Source of the DNA: Cervus elaphus
Taxonomy: Eukaryota > Chordata > Mammalia > Artiodactyla > Cervidae
Direction of reading: 5' to 3'
DNA: 64,000 bases
NCBI RefSeq assembly: GCF_910594005.1
Contig: NC_057823.1
Span: 64,416,015 to 64,480,014, forward strand
How positions within the stretch are numbered: the stretch's first letter is position 1; every line of letters starts with the position of its first letter. Made by a program: the position numbers and the translations under genes. Below are positions 55,725 through 64,000 of the stretch, one piece after another. Under the pieces are notes generated by a model that made no database searches, was not told the origin of the DNA, and worked only from the letters and a program-made list of their open reading frames with translations.

Positions 55725-56290
55725 ACAATAAACAGAAAACCTACTAAAAGTAGTACAAGTAATAGGGATTTCTTTTCTCATCCAGCAAGAGCAAGCAGGC
55801 TGAGAATAGGGCAGTTCTAGGGTTGTGAAGAATATGGTGATTCAGTGACATCATCACAGGCCCAGGTTCCCTCCATGTTTTTGCTCTGCGATACTCATTC
55901 TATCAACAGTCTTTATGGTCACAGAGTGGCTTAGCATTATAACCTTAATGACCAAGAAGTATCTTGCAGATGTCTCTTTTATTTATTTATTTTACCAAGG
56001 AATTACCTAGAAAGAAAATCATCTCAGGTCTCAATGGCCAGGATTGGGTCACACAGCCACTTGCACAATCACAGGCAAGCAGAAAAGACTACGGTGCCAT
56101 ATAGACCCATCCAGGTTCACTCCCTGGGACAGTGGGGCAGAGCCTGCTGCTATTGAGAAACATGTGGAATAACAAGTCCAACTTCACCCAGGTAGAATGG
56201 GATAGAGATTGGAATGAAATCTGGAAGCACCTGACTGCAACCAATGCTCTTAACGACTAAGCAAAACCACCTCCCATTCTTGTGTTCCCT
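55725..56290 (-). repeat. Ancient interspersed repeat, family not named
   Basis: 'aataaacagaaaacctacta' at the start and 'gccaggattgggtcacacag' farther in. Same word order as the repeats near 12955 and 50490. Confidence 0.4.
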
Positions 56291-56639
56291 GCTAGGTCTC
56301 CCCTTCACAGCACCCCTTGCCAGATTCCCAGCCTGCATGCCTAAGTTGCTTTGGCTGGTGATTGCAGGATCGTCTTCTTGCCAGGTCGGTGTCAGCAATC
56401 AATCCCTATCTCCTGGGCGTGAAAACCAGCCGATTAGAGCTGTAAGTAGGTGTTTAACAACACAGAGGCAGCCAGAGCATCCGTCAGCAGTTTTTTTTTT
56501 TCCCCTGGTTGCTGGGCATTAGTAAATCTGCTGAGAGAGGCACCCTTATTCCACTGCTTCTGGGAGGAGGGCATCTCAACAGAGCAGATGATTTGAGAAA
56601 AGTAGAATGACAGGATGTCAGAGTTGACATGGTCTAGTC

Positions 56640-56790
56640 CATCTCTATTACTGTGCTGATGGGAAAACTGGGGACCAGAGAAAGGAAGGATTGCTCAGGA
56701 CCACACAGAAAATCATTTTTTTGGATCTAGCAGTAGAGCCTGGATTCACTCAATGGTACTTTCAAGCCTAATTCTTTACCATTGGCTTTC
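56640..56790 (-). repeat. MIR fragment
   Basis: 'gggaaaactggggaccagag' and 'gctcaggaccacacagaaaa' are antisense MIR. Confidence 0.65.
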
Positions 56791-56799
56791 AATTCCCAC

Positions 56800-57285
56800 T
56801 CAAGAAATCAATTTTCAGATGAAATGACATCTGAAAAACAAAGGCATTTTGGATTGTATTGTCCTGTCCCAGTTAGATGTCTCATGGCCATCTCCTAAGA
56901 GAAGTGGTCGTTAACATGTATTCACGGGGGTTAATTGCTCTAGGCAAAGTTCTGCCAGGTTTCTAGTTACAGACAGAACTCCACCCATAGCAAAACCCCA
57001 TTCATTTCCAACTTCCTTCTTCCTTTCCAGCTATGTGAGTCTTTTTGATCTGATCATTCAAAACAAGTCCTGGTATTGGAAAGTTCTAAAGGCATATGAA
57101 CCTTGGTGCCTCGAGAGAATGCTCCCAGCTTGAGAAGAAAAAATTGATCAGCAGGTCAGAGTGCAAGGATTCCTTGTAGCATTACGGGATGGCTTGAGAT
57201 CCCTGTATTTCTAACAACTTTTATATATGTGGGTTTGGGGAAGTCCTAAGAATTTAATCAGTAATTATTGAAGGTCAATAAGGAT
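56800..57285. other. Interval with no recognised feature
   Basis: No repeat, exon or regulatory motif that I can support. Confidence 0.4.
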
Positions 57286-57289
57286 TATA

Positions 57290-57620
57290 ATAGTAGCAGC
57301 TGCTATTTTTTGAGCATTACTCTGTGCCGAGCACTGTGCCAGGGCCTTCACATGTGTTTCTAGCTTTAGTCTTCCAAATTAACTGCTTTATTTGTTTTTT
57401 GCCTGAATTTTAAGATTAGAATGTCTATTCTATAGTGAAAGGAACCTTTAATTACCACTACATCCCCATCTCCTAGAACTGTCTCTTACATAGTAAATGC
57501 TCAGTTAATATATACTGAACTAATGATGTGACAGTAAACTGCTGAGATAGTATGGTTGTTCCTCATTTTACAGATATGGCAACTGAGGCTTAGAGAGATT
57601 AACTTGTCCAAGGTAATTCT
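57290..57620 (-). repeat. MIR/L2 fragments
   Basis: 57295-57370 ('gagcattactctgtgccgag') and 57535-57620 ('agatatggcaactgaggctt', 'agagagattaacttgtccaa') are antisense MIR. 57445-57530 ('tacatagtaaatgctcagtt') reads like an L2/MIR 3' end on +. Confidence 0.7.
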
Positions 57621-57629
57621 ATCAGTTGT

Positions 57630-58760
57630 CTTTTGGCTGCAATGAATGTTGTTTTACATAAATGCGGGTATTTTTTCCCCCTCAGATGAGAATTCTGGTG
57701 ATACTGTTGCTACTTATTCCACTTCAGTGATGTCATTAAGGATTCAAGTTCTTTCTATCATTCTGCTATGCCTCCACCCTCTTCAGTGTATTGGCTTTTC
57801 TTCTTTATGCTTGAATACCCCTGGCCACATGATGGTTATGACCTAGAGTACTTGATTCAGGCAGCAAATCTGTGTTCAGGGAAGCAGCAAGAGGAGATGG
57901 GTAGCACTAGCCATGTGTATTTTTTTAATTATGAAAAGTAAAAATTTTCTCTCAGGACCCTGGATGGTTTTACGTATGTCTTTTTGGCCAGAGTTATGTG
58001 GACACTGCTGAGTATGCATGCACACACACAAACACAAGGAATGATGAGAAAATGAGTATTTGCCTTCCTCTGGCTTTATACAGGAGGCAGGCCAAGGAAA
58101 TGGGGGTTAGCAATAGATACGTGCTAGCCAATAGATGTGACTACAGTCAGGCCGATAATGGTAGTGGAGGCAGGACTGGAACATAAGTTTGTTTTCCTCT
58201 AAAGTCTGTGCTTTTATTGACCAAGCATTAGCCAATCTGACTTTTACTCCTTATCTCAAAAGAAAAAAAGATCAACTTGGGAATGTCTTGTTCTGTTTTG
58301 AATCCTTGTTCTGTTCCATGTAGTAGTTTCTTCAACTTCATAGTGAAGGGATTGGGTTAAAAGGAGTCTTACATGAGTGTACGATTTTATATCTCAGTCT
58401 CACTGATGGCCATTTTTAAAAGTCTTATTCAAAGCCAAGTCAAAATCAAAGTCACCATCTCAATGGAGTAATATATTCCCCAGGATCCAAATGCATAAAA
58501 TGCAATTGATTTTTTGGGGGTTTGTTTTCATAAATGGTGTTTATGCATTTCCCTTTGAGATACCTGATTCAGTTTTAGATGGTGAATGAAGATTGATTTT
58601 TGTCTGTTGTGATCTGTAAAGCCCAATTGTTAACTATTTAAATACTACTTCTCCCATCCTTTCCTTTACTGTCTTCCTCAACAGCCTCATCTATGGAGTA
58701 TGTTTTAGAATTTGTTCTGTGTTACTATTGCATCTTGCTGTCAGTAATTCATCTCCTAAA
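57630..58760. other. Interval with no recognised feature
   Basis: Single-copy-looking. Short CA run at 58019-58033. No supported gene. Confidence 0.4.
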
Positions 58761-58764
58761 TTTG

Positions 58765-58910
58765 AGAACCAGGGGACATGAGTGCCAGTCCCAAATCTTT
58801 AACTGATCAGCTGTGGGGCCCTGAGGAAGCCCCTCTGCTTCTCTGTGTCTTTGTTTCCTCATTTATGAAAGGACCTGATTGTTTATGTCTTAGGATACTT
58901 TTAGCTCTGC
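58765..58910 (+). repeat. MIR SINE
   Basis: 'gacatgagtgccagtcccaa', 'gatcagctgtggggccctga' and 'tgtctttgtttcctcattta' are sense MIR. Confidence 0.8.
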
Positions 58911-59169
58911 TATTTACATGTCTGCAAGGACAAAGTTGGCTCTGATTAATAAGCAGAATAACATTAGCATTACTTCTTTCATCTGTACTGTGGCTATAAA
59001 GATCAAAAGAAGTAGAAAATATTAAATAAATAAGTGAAATATTAGTAATTACTAGCTTTATAATCATTCTTAAAATGCCAAGTCAGACTTATTATTATTT
59101 TTTGAAATTAGTTTATTAGGGAGGATTTGGGGAAAGCAAGGTAATGTATTGGTATCTTTAGGAAAATGT

Positions 59170-59400
59170 GATACCAGTGATGTGAAAAGAGCATCGAATG
59201 CAGAAACAGACCAGTTGGGGTTTTGACTGTGACTCTGTTATGTGATGGCTTTGTGAACTGAGTCATGTTATTTATATCCATGGTCCCAGAGTTCCTTTTC
59301 TACAAAATTAGGATTAAAGATATTTAATTCAAAAGGTGATGATGAGGATAAAATAAGCAAATTTATGGAAGGTGCTCAACTGGTACATCTAGAACTAAAT
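59170..59400 (+). repeat. MIR SINE
   Basis: 'gggttttgactgtgactctg', 'tatccatggtcccagagttc' and 'tggaaggtgctcaactggta' follow MIR sense order. Confidence 0.65.
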
Positions 59401-59761
59401 AAAATATTTGTCAATTTTCTGAGTGTAAATTTCAACTCTAGTGATAGAGCTGCTTTTAACTGGACTGGGCATGAAGCCCTATGTATCCTTATTATATTGG
59501 TCATCTGAAGCTTTGCTGTTTCATATCTAGTGGAATGAGTGAATTTTTAGCAATCAGGATTCCTATTCTCTTTAACTTATAAGATCTGGGACTTTGGAAA
59601 CTTCATTTAATTTTTCTAGTCTTCAGTTTGCACATGTACAAAACATTAACACATATTTTAGAGCCCTCCAATAATTTGAACAGACTTGGTAATCTCTAGA
59701 GCATTATGCAAAGATAACACTTCTGTTATCTGTTCACCTAAACAGATCTTTAGGTCCATTC

Positions 59762-59968
59762 TCTGGTAGCATAGTCAGTAAAGTATCTGTCTGCAATGCA
59801 GGAGACCCAGGTTCAGTCCCTGGGTCAGGGAAGATTCCCTGTAGAAAGAAATGGTAGCCCATTCCAGCATTCTTGCCTGGAGAATCCCATGGACAGAGGA
59901 GCCTGACAGGTTACAGTCTGTGGGGTCACAAAGAGTTGGACACAACTTAGGGACTAAACCACCACCAA
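59762..59968 (+). mobile_element. Bov-tA SINE
   Basis: 'ctctggtagcatagtcagta' head, 'gaaagaaatggtagcccatt' body, 'ggacacaacttagggactaa' end. No sure TSD. Confidence 0.92.
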
Positions 59969-60262
59969 ATATCTTTATACTGGTCCCCTCTTTATGTGTT
60001 CAAAAATTTTTTCTGAACCGCAAGGTCAAGGTCATCCCATCTGTTGTAGGAAACCTTTCTTCTATCCCAACTCTAAATCTCCCCCATCACTAATTTCTCC
60101 TAAGCCTTCACTGCTTAGACTCCTCAGTTGGACCTTAGCATAGCTGTCATATAATGTTAGTTCTTTCTCCCTGTTTATGAATGTTTCTCTCTGACTTGAT
60201 ATTGGTAATGCTTTCTGCACATTATTTCAAGTATTTTAGAGCCTTAATCTATGCATCTATCT

Positions 60263-60484
60263 CATGAGCATGCATGGGTGTTTTGTTGGTTGGTTGTGTC
60301 TGAATCTTTGCAACTCCAGGAACTGTAGCCTGCCAGGTTCCTCTGTCCATGGGATTTTCCAGACAAGAATACTGGAGTAGGTTGCCATTTCCTTTGCTAG
60401 GGGATCTTCCTGACCCAGGGATCGACCCAGATCTCCTATATTGCAGGTGGATTCTTTACCATCTGAGCTAGCAGGGAAGCCCGA
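60263..60484 (-). mobile_element. Bov-tA SINE
   Basis: 'ggttggttgtgtctgaatct' to 'ccatctgagctagcagggaa'. TSD 'atctatct' (60255-60262 and 60485-60492). Confidence 0.94.
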
Positions 60485-60589
60485 ATCTATCTTAGGGGAC
60501 AGTTAAAAAAATGTGTGTTGGTGGATTCGTTCTCTGTGTTATTATTTCATTGTTCAGGCTTACCAATTTGCATTCAGGAACAACTTATT

Positions 60590-60905
60590 TTTATTTAAAA
60601 TTAATTAATTTTGAGGTGGGGTATGGATAATATATTCCCATGGCTCAAAATTCAAAAAGTGAAATGCAAAATGTGTCTCCCCTCCCACCCGTGGTCCCAC
60701 CCCATCCCACCCCACCTCCCTGGTTTCTCTCCCCAGAGGCAGTTGCTGTTACCAGTCCCTCCATTGTCCTATCCATAGCTGGTCTGCTCCTTTCCCTTAA
60801 AATGGTAGGTTTCTCTTGTGTACCTTGTGTTTTCAGCTATTGTATCATAGATAAATTAAGTCATAAATATTTAATATCTTCCTTCTCAGTATAAATAGAG
60901 CAGTC
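60590..60905 (-). mobile_element. L1M-type LINE 3' end
   Basis: 'atattcccatggctcaaaat', 'tctccccagaggcagttgct' and 'cttgtgtaccttgtgttttc' are antisense L1M 3' text, parallel to 11780-12150. Confidence 0.6.
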
Positions 60906-62839
60906 TCTCTCTTTTTTGTATTTTGTTTAAACAATTACTTTTAATCAGAAATGTTAATGAAGTAATTGTAGATTCTCATGCCATTGTAAGAAATAACAGA
61001 TCTTGTGTACTATTCATATAATTTCTCTTAATATCAGCATTTTGCAAAACTGTTAGCATAGTATCACCCCTAAAATGTTGACATTGCTACAACCTGCTGA
61101 TCTTATTTAGATTTCCCCAGTTCCACTTATATTTATTTAGGTATAACAGAGAATGTAGGAGTATTTAGTTCTATGCAATTACATCACATGTGTAGTTCTG
61201 TGTATCCACGGCCAGTCAAGACACTGAACATTTTATTCACCCTTGACACCCACCTTCCTCCCATCTCTTCTTGGTCCCTAACTCCTGTCACTCACTAACC
61301 CGTTCATTTAAAAATTTTTTGTCATTCAAAAAATATTATATGAATGGAATCATACATTGTGTTACCTTTTAGATTTGCTTTTTCTCTTATTGAACATAAT
61401 TCCCTGGAGATTTGCCCAAGTTCTCTGAATCTATAGCTTGTTCCTTTTTATTATTGAGTGTATATTTATATATCACAATTTGTTTCATCATTCATTTGCT
61501 GAAGGACATTTGAGCTTTTTTCAGATTTTTATTACAATGACTCAAGTTGCTATGAATATTTACATACAGTTTTTTATAAGTTTTCAATTTTCTGTAATGC
61601 ACAAGTGTATGATTGCTGGTTTGTATGGTAATTGTATGTTTAGTTTTATAGGAAACTGTCAGTTTTTTTCATAGTAGCTGTACCATTTTACATTCCCATC
61701 AGCAATTACGAGTTTTCCATTTTCTCGCATCCATAGCAGTATGTGGTGATGTCACTATTTTTTATTGTAGACATTCTGTTTGGTGTGTAATGGTATCTCA
61801 TTATGATTTTAATTTGTTTTTCCATGATGACTAATGGTAGTGGACATCTTTTCTTGTGCCTTTATCATCTATACATCCTCTTTATTGAAATGTCTATTTA
61901 TGTCTTTTGCCAGTTTTCTAATTGTGCTGTTTTATTTTTTATTGTTGAGTTTTCAAATATATTTTAGATACCATTCCTTTGTTGGATATATGGCTGGCAA
62001 ATATTTTCTTCCAGACTGTAGCTTGTGTTTTTATTCTCTTTCCATCGACTTTTACAGAGCACGAGTTCTTAATTTTGATGAGATCTAATTTATTAGCATT
62101 TTCCTAATGGATTATGCTTTTGGAGTCAAGTCTGAAACTTTGTCTAGTCCTAGATCCTGAAAATTTTCTGCCATGTTTTCTTTTAAAGTTTTATAGTTTT
62201 ACATTGACGTCCATAACCCATTTTAACTTAGCTTTTGTATAATATGTGAGGCTGAGATTGAGGCTCATCTTTTATGCCAATTGGTGTCCAATTACTCCAG
62301 CATCACTGGTTGAAGAGGCTGTCCTTCTAGTGAATTACTTTTCTATCTGCATCAAAAGCCAATAGCACATGCTTGTGTGAACCTATTCGTGTGCTTTCTG
62401 CTCTGTGCCATTGATCTGTGTCTATCCATTCACCAAAACCTCACCATCTTGATTATTGTAATATATAATAAGCCATGAAATCAAGTAGACTGATTTCTTC
62501 TACTTTATTTTTCTATATAAGAATGTTTTAGCTATCCTGTGGACTATGGTTCTGCACATGAACTTCAGAGTAAGCCTGTCTATGCATATAGATGCATATA
62601 GATGCTTAATGCTTGCTGGGCTTTTGTTAGTAATGACATTATGCCTGTAGATCAATTTAGGAAGAAGTAACATCTTTATTGCATTGAATATTTACTATAC
62701 TCTCCATTCACTTAGATCTTTTTTGGTTTATTTAATCAGCATTGTGTAATTTTCAGCAGACAGATAATCTGTACATGTTGATATCTAAATGTTTCAAATT
62801 TTTGGATTGGTTGTAAATGGTAACATGTTATTTTCTTGC

Positions 62840-62965
62840 TATATTGAGATATGACTGACAAATAAAAGTTGTATTTATTTAGGTTGTACAACACAATTTT
62901 TTTAAAAGATATAAAAGGTGATGATTTAACATACATACATATTGTGATATGATTAATCCAATGGT
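62840..62965 (-). mobile_element. L1 3' terminal stub nested in L1M
   Basis: 'attgagatatgactgacaaa', 'gtacaacacaatttttttaa' and 'atattgtgatatgattaatc' are a younger L1 3' UTR end breaking the L1M reading order. Confidence 0.75.
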
Positions 62966-62967
62966 GC

Positions 62968-63172
62968 AGGTGAAGGTGTTAGTTGCTCAGTCATGTCAGA
63001 CTCTGCGATCCCACAGACTGTAACCTGCCAGGATCCTCTGTCCATGGCATTCTCCAGGCAAGAATACTGGAGTGGGTAGCCATTTCCTTCTCCAGGGGAT
63101 CTTCCCATCCCAAGGATTGAACCTGGGTCTCCTGCATTGGCAGGCAGATTCTTTACCATCTGAGCCACCTAC
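62968..63172 (-). mobile_element. Bov-tA SINE
   Basis: 'gtgttagttgctcagtcatg' to 'ttctttaccatctgagccac'. It sits next to the L1 stub. Confidence 0.94.
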
Positions 63173-63589
63173 TGTGTTATAATCTCAATTTCCATAGGTT
63201 TGTTGTTAGTATAGGAAATGTATTTATTTCTTGTGCTTTGATTTTGCATCCTGCAAGCTTGATCAACACACTCATTGCTGAAAAATGACAGAATTAATTT
63301 TGAATAGATTCCCTGTATTTTCTACATTAGACAGTCAGGTCGCCTGCAAATAGAGATAATTTTCTTTCTTTTTTTTTTTTTTTAACTCTGTATGGCTTCT
63401 ATTTCTTTTTACTGGTTTATTTCAGTGGTTATAACATCTAGTACTTTATTGAATAAGAGCACTAAGAGTAGACCTCCATGCATTGTACCTGATTTCAGGG
63501 GGAAAGCATTTAGTTTCTCAGCTTTAAGGATGATGTTAGCTTCATTTTTAAAAAGACTACTGAAGAATAGTCCATTGAAAGGTTGCTAT

Positions 63590-63730
63590 AATTACTTCTC
63601 CAGTTCTTTATTAGTGGATTTTTATTGTTTTCAATCTTTTGCTTAATAATGCTCCTATGAATGTTCTTATACATACATCACTTTTCATGTATTCATGTAT
63701 GTATGGGTAGAATAAATTCTTATAATGTTG
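63590..63730 (-). mobile_element. L1M fragment
   Basis: 'atgctcctatgaatgttctt' and 'ggtagaataaattcttataa' resemble an antisense old L1 3' segment. Out of order with the preceding L1M, so a separate insertion. Confidence 0.5.
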
Positions 63731-63814
63731 TCCTCTTTTCTGTTCTACCTAGTCTTACTCCCTAGAAGACATTGCATGATTTTTTGGCCTTAAATACCAT
63801 ACAATGAGAGCTCC

Positions 63815-63828
63815 CAAATATATATATA
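63815..63828. repeat. (TA)n microsatellite
   Basis: Short TA run (atatatatat) in otherwise single-copy sequence. The last 270 bp of the window show nothing else. Confidence 0.8.
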
Positions 63829-64000
63829 TTTCCATCTTGACACCTGCCTGAAGTCAGATCTATGTATTTATTTGCCCACTGACTGTCCATTTGGATGTCT
63901 ACATTTTGTTTCTCCAAGTAAACAAGTCTAAAACTGAACTCACAGAATGCTGAATCCATTCCTAAAATCTGTTTCTTCTTTGAAGAAAAAGTCTCTATTA

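Larger units (their letters stand above)
60906..63545 (-). mobile_element. Long decayed L1M (ORF2 region), interrupted
   Basis: Continuous antisense L1 ORF2 from the distal end ('cattcccatcagcaattacg', 'gtgtgtaatggtatctcatt') to the reverse transcriptase core near 63340. The core FADD box is changed: the minus strand reads Phe-Ala-Gly-Asp at 63350-63339. The element is split at 62840-63178 by another L1 3' stub and a Bov-tA, and is riddled with stops. Confidence 0.88.

Noticed and set aside
1..64000. CRISPR arrays, operons, phage or plasmid features
   Set aside because: No regularly spaced repeats, ribosome-binding sites or bacterial-type gene packing. The content is ruminant nuclear DNA.

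Overview
The window is mammalian nuclear DNA from a ruminant. The evidence is dozens of BovA2 and Bov-tA SINEs, RTE-type BovB LINEs and artiodactyl L1 (L1-BT) copies, on a background of much older pan-mammalian repeats (MIR, L2, L1M, MER5-like and Tigger DNA transposons, LTR remnants). BovA2 and Bov-tA point to Pecora (cattle, sheep, goat, deer group). The exact species cannot be fixed from sequence alone. There is no prokaryotic gene organisation, and nearly all of the longer open frames lie inside repeats.

No complete host gene is visible. The best coding candidate is a 132-bp internal exon on the + strand (19983-20114). It has a strong acceptor and a GTAAGT donor, and one open frame whose C-terminal half resembles the NRF domain of acyltransferase-3 family proteins. 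A weaker exon candidate lies on the minus strand (17119-17324). The rest is intergenic or intronic.

Layout. 0.5-3.0 kb: an L1-BT 3' fragment inserted into an old MIR, then duplicated in tandem with about 0.6 kb of flank (period 1216 bp). 3-13 kb: MIRs, one Bov-tA, one CHR SINE, a BovB 3' fragment carrying a tail-only insertion, and a repeat-poor AT/CpG-mixed stretch at 8.58-9.17 kb. 13-17 kb: an L1 with a nested SINE, and two BovB fragments. 17-24 kb: the exon candidates, a GC-rich putative regulatory block at 18.5 kb, and LTR remnants with a nested BovA2. 24-33 kb: mixed SINEs, L2 and MIR. 33.8-37.0 kb: a nearly full-length but inactivated BovB (endonuclease plus reverse transcriptase). 37.3-38.4 kb: a clean L1-BT insertion with a 14-bp target-site duplication (TSD). 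39-44 kb: BovA2, a SINE with a doubled tRNA unit, and a MIR host containing an L1 and a BovB. 44-50 kb: a CHR-type SINE, a polypyrimidine tract, a BovB with an inverted 5' piece, L2s, and an L1-BT of a second 3'-UTR lineage. 51-54 kb: an L1 hosting a Tigger transposon (TA duplication) that itself hosts a BovA SINE. 54-64 kb: MIRs, Bov-tAs and a long decayed L1M whose reverse-transcriptase motif is mutated.

The functional units here are retroelements. L1 machinery probably mobilised older tRNA/MIR-like SINEs, and BovB machinery the BovA and Bov-tA SINEs that share its ends. Intact TSDs at many copies allow relative ages to be read directly from nesting.
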